Of a stretch of DNA of 64,000 bases, positions 45,816 through 54,520 are shown in pieces (within the stretch, counting starts at the first letter, position 1; each line of letters starts with the position of its first letter). The DNA comes from G963677915 sp963677915 (GTDB taxonomy: Bacteria > Bacillota > Clostridia > Lachnospirales > Vallitaleaceae): the NCBI GenBank assembly GCA_963677915.2, contig CAXXGE010000038.1, positions 62,001-126,000 on the forward strand. Direction: 5' to 3'. The notes under the pieces were generated by a model, which made no database searches, was not told where the DNA came from, and saw only the letters and a list, made by a program, of their open reading frames with translations. A program made the translations under genes and the position numbers.

Positions 45816-47312
45816 ATGGATAATATAAATATATTGGAAATGAAAAGCATCGTGAAAGATTTTCCTGGTGTCCGAGCATTGAATGGTGTCAACTTGCAAG
45901 TCAAAAGCGGTGAAGTCCATGCTTTAATGGGTGAGAACGGTGCTGGAAAATCGACATTGATGAAATGTCTTATTGGAATACATCCTCAAACTTCAGGTGA
46001 TATTTATTTCAATGGCGAGCTTATTGAGAACTATAATACTGCGAAAGCATTGAAAATGGGGATTTCGATGATACATCAGGAGCTTAGCCCAATTGAGCAT
46101 CGATCGATAATGGAAAATATTTGGCTGGGCAGGGAACCAAAGAATATTCTGGGATTGATCGACCATCAAAAGATGTACGATATGACCGTTGAAATCCTTA
46201 AAAAAGTCGATTTGAACGAGGATCCTAAGACTCTGATGGTAGAGTTGACTGTAGCAAAAATGCAAATGGTAGAAATTGCTAAAGCGATTTCATACGATGC
46301 AAAACTGGTCATAATGGACGAACCGACTTCTGCACTTACTAGTAAAGAAATTGAACAGTTATTTAAAATAATGCGCAAACTAAAATCACAAGGGACGGCT
46401 TTGATTTATATTTCACACCGCCTTGATGAAATTTTTGAAATTACAGATCGGATAACTGTGTTTAGAGATGGAGGGTACATCGGCACTGAAGAGACAAAGA
46501 ATATTGATACACAGCAACTGATTAAAATGATGGTAGGTCGAGAAATTGGTGAGATGTTTCCGAAAGTATCATGTCCGATAGGTGATATTAAGATGGAAGT
46601 TGATAATCTCTCTGATAGCGGACGCTTTCGAAACGTAACATTCAATCTTCGAAAAGGAGAAATACTCGGTCTAGCAGGCCTTGTTGGAGCAGGCAGAACC
46701 GAATTGATTGAAACGATTTTTGGGATACGAAGAAAGACTTCTGGACAAATCAAAATTGATGGCAAAGTTGTGGAAATTAAATCTCCCATTCATGCAAAAG
46801 CAAATAAAATGGCGTTGCTGACAGAGGACAGACGAATGGATGGGATTTTTCCAATGCTAACCGTATTTCAAAATGCTTTTATGGCAAATATTGATAAATA
46901 TGTGAGCAAGAAAAGATTATTCTCACATAAGAGAGCGATAGCCGATGTAAATAAGTTCGTAGATTTATTAAGTGTAAAAACTCCTACGATTTATCAGAAA
47001 ATTGAAAACTTAAGTGGTGGCAACCAACAGAAAGTTCTTGTCGCAAGATGGCTTCTAACAGAACCGGACATTTTGATTCTTGATGAGCCTACTCGAGGAA
47101 TCGATGTTGGTGCAAAAGCGGAAATTCATAAACTGATTACAAAACTAGCAGGAGAAGGAAAGAGTATTATAATGATTTCATCTGAATTGCCGGAGGTTAT
47201 GGGTATGAGTGATCGTATTTTAGTCATGAAAGAAGGAATTGTTACAGGAATTATTGACAACAACAAGGGATTGACCCAAGAAAAACTGATGATGTTGGCA
47301 ACGGGTCAATAA
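45816..47312 (+). CDS. ABC transporter ATPase, RbsA type (duplicated ATPase domain)
   Basis: A 498-aa protein with two ATP-binding domains. The first has Walker A GENGAGKST, the Q-loop MIHQELSP and Walker B LVIMDEPTSAL. The second has a degenerate Walker A (GLVGAGRTEL), signature LSGGNQQKV and Walker B LILDEPTRGID, the usual RbsA/MglA arrangement. ATG 45816 (MDNINILEM) fits ggtggtg; the frame extends eight residues further without similarity. Confidence 0.92.
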   Translation: MDNINILEMKSIVKDFPGVRALNGVNLQVKSGEVHALMGENGAGKSTLMKCLIGIHPQTSGDIYFNGELIENYNTAKALKMGISMIHQELSPIEHRSIMENIWLGREPKNILGLIDHQKMYDMTVEILKKVDLNEDPKTLMVELTVAKMQMVEIAKAISYDAKLVIMDEPTSALTSKEIEQLFKIMRKLKSQGTALIYISHRLDEIFEITDRITVFRDGGYIGTEETKNIDTQQLIKMMVGREIGEMFPKVSCPIGDIKMEVDNLSDSGRFRNVTFNLRKGEILGLAGLVGAGRTELIETIFGIRRKTSGQIKIDGKVVEIKSPIHAKANKMALLTEDRRMDGIFPMLTVFQNAFMANIDKYVSKKRLFSHKRAIADVNKFVDLLSVKTPTIYQKIENLSGGNQQKVLVARWLLTEPDILILDEPTRGIDVGAKAEIHKLITKLAGEGKSIIMISSELPEVMGMSDRILVMKEGIVTGIIDNNKGLTQEKLMMLATGQ

Positions 47313-47340
47313 ACATATTGATTGATAGGAGTGAAATATT

Positions 47341-48333
47341 TTGAGAGCCATAGAAAAGAATGGAAAAAAGTATGTTGAATATCTTAAGAAATATGGAATA
47401 ATTCTGGCGCTGATAATTCTTGTTGCTGGAATCACTATTGTTGAACCAAAATTCATGACAGCCACAAATTTGTTTAACGTTTTGGCTCAAACTTCAATTT
47501 TTGGAATTATGGCGCTTGGAATGACGCTGATTATTATTTCAAAAGGCATAGACCTCTCTGTGGGATCTTTAGTTGCTTTTTCCGGGATAGTGGCAGCAAG
47601 TTTAGCACAGGTATCTACAGCAACTACAAAATATTATCCAAATATTGGCGAGCTAAATATCTTAGTACCAATCATTGCTGCAATTGTAATCGGGGCTTTG
47701 CTCGGGGCTGTTAATGGAGGACTAATTGCATATACTGGCATACCGGCTTTCATCGCGACACTAGGAATGATGACAATAGCGAGAGGATTAACTTTAATGT
47801 ATACAGGAGGGAAGCCGGTAAGCCAGTTTGTTCCAAACTTCATGCTGATTGGTAGCAAATTAGGTCCTGTTCCGGTGCCTGTAATAATCTATGCTTTCAT
47901 GATTGCATTGACGTTCTTGCTCCTGAACTATACGCGATTCGGGAAAAATGTATATGCTATTGGAGGGAATATAAAAGCGGCTGAAATATCCGGTGTCAAT
48001 GTCAAGAAAAATTTGATAATGATTTATGGTTTTGCCGGTATCACCTGTGGAGTCGCAGCTCTTGTTTTTGCAGGAAGAGTTGGAAGTGTGCATCCAGGCG
48101 CCGCAACAGGATATGAATTGACTGCAATCGCAGCTACGACAATTGGAGGAACCAGTCATACAGGAGGGATTGGAACTATCTGGGGGGCTGTAGTCGGAGC
48201 CTTGATACTAAGTATCTTAAGGAACGGGTTAACTCTTCTGGGTGTACAGGCATACTGGCAGCAAGTTGTTGAAGGCGCAATCATTATAATAGCTGTAATT
48301 ATTGACATGAGAAAGAATACTAAAAAAAAGTAA
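47341..48333 (+). CDS. ABC transporter permease, RbsC type
   Basis: A 330-aa membrane protein with about eight helices and family motifs GMTLIIISKGIDLSVGS and GRVGSVHPGAATGYELTAIA. It starts with TTG 47341 after ggag. Together with the two genes upstream it forms a complete ribose/inositol-type importer. Confidence 0.92.
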   Translation: MRAIEKNGKKYVEYLKKYGIILALIILVAGITIVEPKFMTATNLFNVLAQTSIFGIMALGMTLIIISKGIDLSVGSLVAFSGIVAASLAQVSTATTKYYPNIGELNILVPIIAAIVIGALLGAVNGGLIAYTGIPAFIATLGMMTIARGLTLMYTGGKPVSQFVPNFMLIGSKLGPVPVPVIIYAFMIALTFLLLNYTRFGKNVYAIGGNIKAAEISGVNVKKNLIMIYGFAGITCGVAALVFAGRVGSVHPGAATGYELTAIAATTIGGTSHTGGIGTIWGAVVGALILSILRNGLTLLGVQAYWQQVVEGAIIIIAVIIDMRKNTKKK

Positions 48334-48342
48334 TAAAGCGTT

Positions 48343-48475
48343 CTAAATCAAGAGGGGCCATCTTCTTTCCGGATGGGAAGTAGTGATGTAAATACAATAC
48401 CCCATGAACAGATTGCAAAATTCCTCTTATTCTTACCCTACCCATCTAGAAAGAAGATGGCCCCTCTTGGTTTAG
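48343..48475. repeat. long inverted repeat (35-bp arms) downstream of the ABC operon
   Basis: Left arm 48343-48377 and right arm 48441-48475 are complementary with three mismatches, around the core agaggggccatcttctttc. The loop is 63 nt. There is no transposase and no T run directly after it. It may be a strong hairpin ending the operon or a small MITE-like element. Confidence 0.75.
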
Positions 48476-48527
48476 ATGATTTAGCTTATAAATCCTGTGT
48501 GCTTGTGACGTTAGGAGGTACGTTGAT

Positions 48528-48869
48528 ATGGACAATCTAATAAAAGAAGAAATCTCTAATTTGAAAAAGAATTTAGGATTGCTTAATGTTTCCACGCTGG
48601 GAAAAAAAGAATTACAAGATTTGAATAATTATATTGATCAACATAGCTCTTTGCCGGATGATATTTATCTGAACAGGATGGAGAAGTATGAAAGAAGAGA
48701 AGATATCGATATAACAAAAGAAGAACAGGAACTATTATTGCAACTTCGCCAGACTAATTCGTTAAGACTGATTGAAGGTTGTATTGTCTTTAATACGGCA
48801 GTAGTCATTGCTTTTCTTATTTTCGATTTTATTAAGGCAATTACAGGTAGTGGTGGCTTGCTTTTCTAG
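48528..48869 (+). CDS. hypothetical protein with a C-terminal membrane helix
   Basis: A 113-aa protein with an acidic, helical N-terminal part (KKELQDLNNYIDQHSSLPDD, TKEEQELLLQLRQ) and one hydrophobic helix (GCIVFNTAVVIAFLIFDFI). ATG 48528 follows ttaggagg. No family recognised. It heads the group that contains iolE. Confidence 0.55.
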   Translation: MDNLIKEEISNLKKNLGLLNVSTLGKKELQDLNNYIDQHSSLPDDIYLNRMEKYERREDIDITKEEQELLLQLRQTNSLRLIEGCIVFNTAVVIAFLIFDFIKAITGSGGLLF

Positions 48870-48972
48870 TGTACGTCCGACAATAAAAAATGAAACAGAG
48901 CACTTGCATGACATAGTTCGCAATAGTATTGCGAAGTGGGTGTTGCTAATACCTGATTGGGATGGTGAAATC

Positions 48973-49236
48973 ATGATTGAAAATACGAATAATCTATATG
49001 CTGCTATTCTAAAAGATGCGTGGCATGACTTTGAAAAAAGTAAATTGCATTTGACTGATGATCAAGTCAAAATCCGTAGACTACTGGAGAACAGGTATAG
49101 GATACTAGTATCTGGGAAAAAGATTTCCCAGGAACAAACTATGGAGTTTATTATCTTAATACGTAGGTTCAATGAGTATTTATCGAAAGAACAAAACGAG
49201 GTGAGAGTATGCTGTCAAAAGATAAAGTCAAATTAG
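48973..49236 (+). CDS. small hypothetical protein overlapping iolE
   Basis: An 87-aa charged, helical frame (DAWHDFEKSKLHLTDDQVKI, LIRRFNEYLSKEQ) ending 28 bp inside iolE. No strong ribosome binding site precedes ATG 48973 and the true start may be further upstream (the frame is open from 48808). No family recognised; it could encode a real coupled gene or be fortuitous. Confidence 0.4.
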   Translation: MIENTNNLYAAILKDAWHDFEKSKLHLTDDQVKIRRLLENRYRILVSGKKISQEQTMEFIILIRRFNEYLSKEQNEVRVCCQKIKSN

Positions 49237-50108
49237 GTATTGCCCCCATTGCCTGGACAAATGATGATTTGCCTGAACTAGGAAAAGAAAACACATTCGA
49301 GCAGTGCATCAGTGAAATGGCACTGGCTGGATTTGCCGGTACAGAAGTTGGAAACAAGTATCCGAAGAATCCAGAAGTACTCCACAGGTATTTGGATATT
49401 CGTGGAATCCAAATCTGTAATGCGTGGTTTTCAACCCAGTTTACAAGTAGTGATCCAGAAGTGACATATGATGCTTTTATCACACAAAGAGATTTTCTGA
49501 ATGCCATGGGGGCAAAAGTCATCGGCTGTTCAGAGCAGGGAAACTCAATACAGGGTGCATCCAAGCCAATTTTTGATGAAAAGCCAGTTTATTCAGAAGA
49601 AGAATGGGAAAAAGTAATCCAAGGTATGAATCATCTGGCAAAACTAGCTGATGAAGTAAATATGAAGGTTTGCTTACATCATCATATGGGAACTGGAGTG
49701 CAAACAACGGAAGAGATTGATCGTTTCATGGCGGAAACTAATGATAACGTATATCTTCTCTTTGATTCTGGGCATATTGTATATTCAGAAGGCAATGTAC
49801 AGGCAGCTGAAGAATTGTTGAAAAAGCACATCAACAGAACAATACATGTTCATTTGAAAGATGTACGAATGGAATTGGTCAAGAGGGTGAAAGATAATAA
49901 ATTAAGCTTCCTAGAAGGAGTTAAGATGGGTACATTCAGTATTCCAGGAGATGGTGATATTGACTTTTCGCCTATTTTTAAGATTCTGGAAGAAGCAGAT
50001 TATAAAGGCTGGATGGTTGTTGAAGCAGAACAGGATCCTGCATTGGCCAATCCTTTTGAGTGCGCAGTACGTGTAAGAAAATATATTAATGAGAAAACGG
50101 GTCTATAA
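49209..50108 (+). CDS. iolE: myo-inosose-2 dehydratase family protein
   Basis: A 299-aa TIM-barrel enzyme closely matching IolE: LGIAPIAWTNDDLPELG at the N terminus, FEQCISEMALAGFAGTEVGN, GAKVIGCSEQGNSIQG, and the metal ligands in LHHHMGTG, LFDSGHIVYSE, HVHLKD and VVEAEQDP. IolE dehydrates 2-keto-myo-inositol in the classical Bacillus pathway. Start ATG 49209 follows gaggtgagag. No iolD, iolB, iolC or iolJ is present here, so either they are elsewhere or this protein serves another reaction. Confidence 0.85.
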   Translation: MLSKDKVKLGIAPIAWTNDDLPELGKENTFEQCISEMALAGFAGTEVGNKYPKNPEVLHRYLDIRGIQICNAWFSTQFTSSDPEVTYDAFITQRDFLNAMGAKVIGCSEQGNSIQGASKPIFDEKPVYSEEEWEKVIQGMNHLAKLADEVNMKVCLHHHMGTGVQTTEEIDRFMAETNDNVYLLFDSGHIVYSEGNVQAAEELLKKHINRTIHVHLKDVRMELVKRVKDNKLSFLEGVKMGTFSIPGDGDIDFSPIFKILEEADYKGWMVVEAEQDPALANPFECAVRVRKYINEKTGL

Positions 50109-50185
50109 GGTTAAGTCTGACGGTTCAAGCAAATAGGGCGAAAGCAATAGTATTGAAGAGTCAGTAAAAGAGCATATTGTAGGTG

Positions 50186-50371
50186 ATGAAGAATTTGATT
50201 ATTGATGAAATAAAAGGGAATTTAATTGAATACTATGAAAATCTCCTTTCTGTTGGAGTGCTTATGGCAGTGAATAAACTTGAACGAATTGATTCTGCTT
50301 CCGAAGCAGAATTACTAGAAATCCTTGAGAATCATACTACTCTCAAAGAGAAAAACAATCAGAATATTTGA
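50186..50371 (+). CDS. small protein, paralogue of the 4802-5023 protein
   Basis: A 61-aa protein, NLIEYYENLLSVGVLMAVNK then LERIDSASEAELLEIL, aligning with the small operon protein at 4802 (shared LIEYYE.L, G.L, and ELL.I). Function unknown. The ribosome binding site is weak (aggtg). It is placed between iolE and a broken LacI gene. Confidence 0.55.
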   Translation: MKNLIIDEIKGNLIEYYENLLSVGVLMAVNKLERIDSASEAELLEILENHTTLKEKNNQNI

Positions 50372-50410
50372 TGGATACATGTGAATAGTCGCATTTTAAA
50401 AGGTGGTTTG

Positions 50411-51010
50411 ATGAAAAAGGCAACAATAAAAAATATTGCCAGCAAAGCTGGTGTTTCAGTTGCGACAGTATCTAGAGTCATTAACAACAGGACGAACGGC
50501 GTCGGTGAAATGACAAGAAAAAGAATCAACGAAATCATTGCTGCGGAGAAGTTTGTACCAAGTGCCTTTGCGAGAGGCCTTGTCGTTAGAAAGTCAAAAA
50601 TTATTGGGGTGCTTATACCTGATATTACAAGTGAATTCTACACAAGTATTGCTCGAGGTGTAGAAAAGCATGCTAGCAGTTATTGGTATAATGTCATTCT
50701 CTGTGATGTACAGAACAACAAGGATAAAGAATCAGAGTACATTAATTTTCTTATTGAACATCAAGTAGAAGGATTGATATATGCTGTCCTTGTGGATTCA
50801 AAATTGGAGATACCTAATACTTGAAATGTCTGTGTAGACAACTTCAAGGCATTTAAAAGCATGGTTGATTATGTTTTGGATATGGGACATAGAAAAGTCG
50901 CAGTAATATTGCTGAATTTGTTTATTGGTAACGAGCTACCAAAAGAATATAAAGTCACACTTGATTCATATCTTATAATTCAAAGATCTGTTAAACGAAT
51001 AGATGAGTGA
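50411..51010 (+). pseudogene. LacI-family regulator, decayed
   Basis: An intact N-terminal half: KKATIKNIASKAGVSVATVS, hinge region, then IGVLIPDITSEFYTSIARGV. A stop at 50822 follows DSKLEIPNT. After it another frame shows VDNFKAFKSMVDYVLDMGHR and KVAVI, the expected next part, then degenerates to a stop at 51008-51010. Most of the ligand domain is missing, so it cannot respond to an inducer; the DNA-binding part might still be made. Confidence 0.82.
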
Positions 51011-51340
51011 TTTTAACTAAATGACAGTGACGGAATAGGAAAGGATTGTACGGAAAGTGTAAGAGGGATGACTACTAGCAAGTACTAGAATAGCGTACCG
51101 CAAATAACCAGACCGATGAGTGTCTATATCTTCGTCTGCTTCGTTGGCGTCGGTGGCCATATCCATGGCTACAGCGTCAGCCGCCGCCTCGTAGAAAATG
51201 ATCCATTCTGCGCCCCATTGGTCAAGTCATTACAACACGCTACACTAGTTGGCGCAAGGTGACTAATATCTATGAATCAAGTGCTATAGCGTTGGATTCA
51301 GTCACAAAAACCATGACATTAGAAAGGATCGTTTATCGAT
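51011..51340. other. unassigned stretch between broken LacI and TSUP genes
   Basis: 330 bp without a supported gene. The part 51110-51260 is clearly richer in G and C than its surroundings, and an open frame of 48 codons (51116-51262) exists, but there is no ribosome binding site or family similarity. It may be debris of an element that damaged the regulator. Confidence 0.35.
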
Positions 51341-52097
51341 ATGGGGATATTCAGTTTTGTTGAATTTGAATTATGGCAGTGGCTGGTCATCATCGGCGTC
51401 GCACTTTTGGTCGGATTTGCTAGAGCGGGAATCCACACTGTTGTCATGCTAGGTGTGCCTTTGATGGCAATGACGGTAGAAGGAAAAGGGGCTACTGGCA
51501 TGATGGTGTCCATGTTCGTTGTGGGTGATGTCATCGCTGTCCTATATTACAAACAGCATGCTGATTGGAAAATTGTTCAAGCGGCTTGCGCCATGGGTTA
51601 TTTTGGGTGTTTCTGCTGGGCTATTCATCGGGCGATATATTAACAATGAGCAATTTACGATGATAGTATCAATTTCTGTCTTGATCTGTCTTGCTCTTAT
51701 GATTTACGGTGAAGTAAGGAAAGGGAATCTTGCTATCCCTAAGAAAATGTGGGTGCACGGCCTAACAGGCACTGCTTGTGGCTTCACGTCCATGATTGGA
51801 AATGTGGCAGCGCCTATTTTTAACATATATCTAATTTCTATGGGATTCAATAAGCAAAACTTTATAGGAACGGCAGCAATGTTCTTTTTCATGACTAATC
51901 TTATAAAGCTGCCTCTGCAAGTTTTCTTTTGGCATAATATCACTTCTGGTATTTTGGGTGTTGTTCTTTTGATGGTCCCAGTTATTTTGGTGGGCTTCAT
52001 TGTTGGAACACGTGTCATCAAGATATTAAATGAAAACATATTCAGACACATAGTTTTAGCCATGACGGCAATCGCGTGCATAAAACTTCTAATATGA
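51341..52097 (+). pseudogene. TauE/SafE (TSUP) family membrane permease, frameshifted
   Basis: The first 80 residues (WQWLVIIGVALLVGFARAGI, VPLMAMTVEGKGATGMMVSM) and the rest (PWVILGVSAGLFIGRYI, GFTSMIGNVAAPIFNIYL, FFMTNLIKLPLQ) are in different frames, joined near 51581 by one extra base (HADWKIVQ then RLAPWV). The family exports sulfite, sulfoacetate or other organic anions. A single recent lesion or a sequencing error is possible, because the rest is well preserved. Confidence 0.83.
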
Positions 52098-52154
52098 TTG
52101 CATAAAGCTTGATGATTTTTATATATTAAAGATTCACTCAAGGAGGCAAACTGA

Positions 52155-53294
52155 ATGGAGAAATTAAAATTCGGCATGGTTGGTGGCGGAAACAAAGCCT
52201 TTATCGGGGGTGTTCATAAGAAGGCGGCAGAATTTAATGACTTGGCTGTTCTCGTTGCTGGATGCTTCACAAGGAATCGGGAGGAAAATCTGAATACCGC
52301 TGCACGATGGAATGTAGCTGACTGCTCGAGGGTATACAACAGCTATCAAGCTATGGCGGAAGAAGAGGGAAAGCGGGATGACGGTATAGATTTTGTCATC
52401 ATAGCTACACCGAACGATACCCATTATGATATCGCTCGAGTTTTTATGGAGCATGGAATTAACATCGTTTGTGACAAACCTTTGGCACTCACGGTAGACG
52501 AAGCGGAAGAATTGAAGAAGATGGCGGAAGAGCTGAATCTGTTATTTGGCGTTACGTATACTTATACTGGATATGCTATGACGAGGCAGGCAAGAGAAAT
52601 GATCGATCATGGCGAGATCGGCAAAATACAGTCAGTAATGGGTGAATTCCCTCAGGAATGGCTTGCGGCTTCGCTTGTCAGTGATTCATCGGAGCAGGCA
52701 ACATGGAGAATGGATCCAAATCGTTCAGGACCTTCAGGATGTGCAGCTGATATCGGCACACACGTTGAAGCTCTCATTTCAGCAATGACTGGACTGGAAT
52801 TGGAAGCAGTTATTGCTCGCTTTGACTATTATCCTTCTCATCTTCCATTGGAGACCAATGTTCAGGCAATGTTAAAATACAAAGGAGATATACCGGGGAT
52901 GATGTGGACATCCCAGGTTGCCATGGGATATGAAACAGATCTCACTGTCCGAATTTTTGGAGATAAGGGTGCTATTGAATGGACGCATAGCACTCCGGGC
53001 GTTCTTAAAGTTACCAGATGCAATGAGCCTGTTCAATATTACACAGCAGGAAGAGAGTTTCTCTATGAACCCGCAAAAGATCTGTGCCGGTTGCCTTCAG
53101 GTCATGTGGAAGGCTTTTATGAAGCATTCGCTAACATATATTTGGGATTCTGCAAGCATTTGATTGCCAAGAAGACCTGTACGAATCCCGGTATGTACAG
53201 ATACCCAACTATTGATGCTGGGGTCAATGGCGTCAGATTTGTAGAGGCATGTATAAAGAGCAATGCCAACAACAATATCTGGGTCGCTCTTTAA
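52155..53294 (+). CDS. Gfo/Idh/MocA-family dehydrogenase
   Basis: A 379-aa NAD(P)-dependent sugar/cyclitol dehydrogenase: Rossmann FGMVGGGNKAFIGGVHKKA, catalytic-lysine motif CDKPLALTVDEAEEL, and C-terminal domain CAADIGTHVEALISAMTG. Related enzymes act on inositols or hexose derivatives; the specificity is not readable. ATG 52155 follows aaggagg. It lies 57 bp after the TSUP frame and 32 bp before ribB, so these form one transcript. Confidence 0.85.
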   Translation: MEKLKFGMVGGGNKAFIGGVHKKAAEFNDLAVLVAGCFTRNREENLNTAARWNVADCSRVYNSYQAMAEEEGKRDDGIDFVIIATPNDTHYDIARVFMEHGINIVCDKPLALTVDEAEELKKMAEELNLLFGVTYTYTGYAMTRQAREMIDHGEIGKIQSVMGEFPQEWLAASLVSDSSEQATWRMDPNRSGPSGCAADIGTHVEALISAMTGLELEAVIARFDYYPSHLPLETNVQAMLKYKGDIPGMMWTSQVAMGYETDLTVRIFGDKGAIEWTHSTPGVLKVTRCNEPVQYYTAGREFLYEPAKDLCRLPSGHVEGFYEAFANIYLGFCKHLIAKKTCTNPGMYRYPTIDAGVNGVRFVEACIKSNANNNIWVAL

Positions 53295-53326
53295 TAGTAT
53301 GCTTTGTATAAAGGAGATAATCTATT

Positions 53327-53977
53327 ATGTTCAAATTCAATACGATAGATGAAGCAATTGAGGATATCAAGACGGGAAAGATGATTGTGGTCGTCGACGA
53401 CGAAGACAGAGAGAACGAAGGGGATTTGGTGATGGCGGCTGAAATGGTGACACCAGAATCTATCAACTTCATGGTTACCCATGCAAAAGGCCTTGTCTGT
53501 GTTCCGATGACAAGCGAAAGACTCAAAGAGTTGGGTATTAGTCTAATGGTCAGGAATAATACAGATTCTTATGGAACAGCCTTTACTGTGTCGGTAGACG
53601 CTGCCGAAACAGATACAGGCATAGCTGTACATGAGAGGTCGTTGTCAATCAAGAAACTGACAGATCCAAAAGCAAAAGCATATGATTTCAAACAACCGGG
53701 CCATGTATTTCCTTTGATTGCGAAGGACAAAGGTGTGCTGAAACGCAATGGTCATACAGAAGCTGCAGTCGATATGGCTAAGCTGTCAGGCTTTGCACCC
53801 GTTGGAGTTATCTGTGAGGTTTTGAAAGATGACGGAACAATGGCAAGGGTGCCTGATCTAATGGAATTCGTTAAGGAGCACGGCCTTAAAATCATAACTA
53901 TTGCGGATTTGATTACTTATAGAAGACATAAAGAGGTTTTCTGCGAGAGTGTAAAAGTGGAGTCCTTTTCCAAGTAA
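53327..53977 (+). CDS. ribB: 3,4-dihydroxy-2-butanone-4-phosphate synthase (stand-alone RibB)
   Basis: A 216-aa protein with the full RibB signature: DDEDRENEGDLVMAAE, GTAFTVSVDA, FKQPGHVFPLIA, NGHTEAAVDMAKLSG and MARVPDLMEF. It converts ribulose 5-phosphate to the four-carbon riboflavin precursor and formate. There is no GTP cyclohydrolase II domain and no other riboflavin gene nearby, and it ends a catabolic operon, which is odd for a housekeeping enzyme. Start follows aaggaga; a strong terminator lies downstream. Confidence 0.88.
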   Translation: MFKFNTIDEAIEDIKTGKMIVVVDDEDRENEGDLVMAAEMVTPESINFMVTHAKGLVCVPMTSERLKELGISLMVRNNTDSYGTAFTVSVDAAETDTGIAVHERSLSIKKLTDPKAKAYDFKQPGHVFPLIAKDKGVLKRNGHTEAAVDMAKLSGFAPVGVICEVLKDDGTMARVPDLMEFVKEHGLKIITIADLITYRRHKEVFCESVKVESFSK

Positions 53978-54129
53978 GCTAGCAAACACATAAATTGGCT
54001 ATGATTAAAATTATCTGTACTAAAAATTTAGGATGAAATATCAATTTAGTTTTTAATGCAATCAGAATCAAATGGTATTAAGCAAGACGTGAGATTCAAG
54101 CGCTATCATATTTCTATCTTCTTATATTG

Positions 54130-54178
54130 AACCCCTTTTGTTAGACAGATAAAGTCTAATAAAAGGGGTTCCTTTTAT
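54130..54178 (+). terminator. intrinsic terminator after ribB
   Basis: aacccctttt plus ttagac pairs with gtctaa plus aaaaggggtt around a short loop, followed by ccttttatt. Stem of about 16 bp; ends the iolE-to-ribB transcript. Confidence 0.88.
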
Positions 54179-54295
54179 TCTTAACGGTGGAGTGACTCAG
54201 CAGTAATATGGCTTTTTGATAATGTCTTCATATGGCACAGTCGGATTCGGCATAATTGAACTATTAGCTCTATCATAGTAATTCGGTTTAATACC

Positions 54296-54520
54296 CCCTC
54301 CCCACGGGGGCACACCTTTCCGCAAAACCCCAATTACGCCAAATAGTTTTACAATTCTCATCTCAACACACGTCGAGACAGTGGTAAGGCTAGTCCGGGA
54401 ATAGCTTGATTTCAGGGGCTCTGCGGGTTTTTGGTGAGAACAATAGAGATGAAAAACGGCCTCCTACGTGAAAATGTGGGAGGTTTTTGCTTGGGGGGTA
54501 TTTTAGATTCGCGGAAAGGT
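54296..54520 (+). repeat. dispersed intergenic repeat, copy F
   Basis: Left part as in copy A (cgggggcacacctttccgcaaaa), core ctcaacacacgtcgag, ggctagtccgggaatagc, hairpin cctcctac/gtgggagg as in copy D, then a G-block shortened to one unit and ttttagattcgcggaaaggttt. It ends exactly at the stop codon of the Crp gene. Confidence 0.85.

Noticed and set aside
49209..50108. A complete classical Bacillus iol operon around iolE
   Set aside because: No iolB, iolC, iolD or iolJ homologue is visible in the window; only iolE and dehydrogenases are present.
51116..51262. 48-codon open frame in the GC-richer patch
   Set aside because: No ribosome binding site, no family resemblance and no upstream promoter; kept only as an unexplained stretch.
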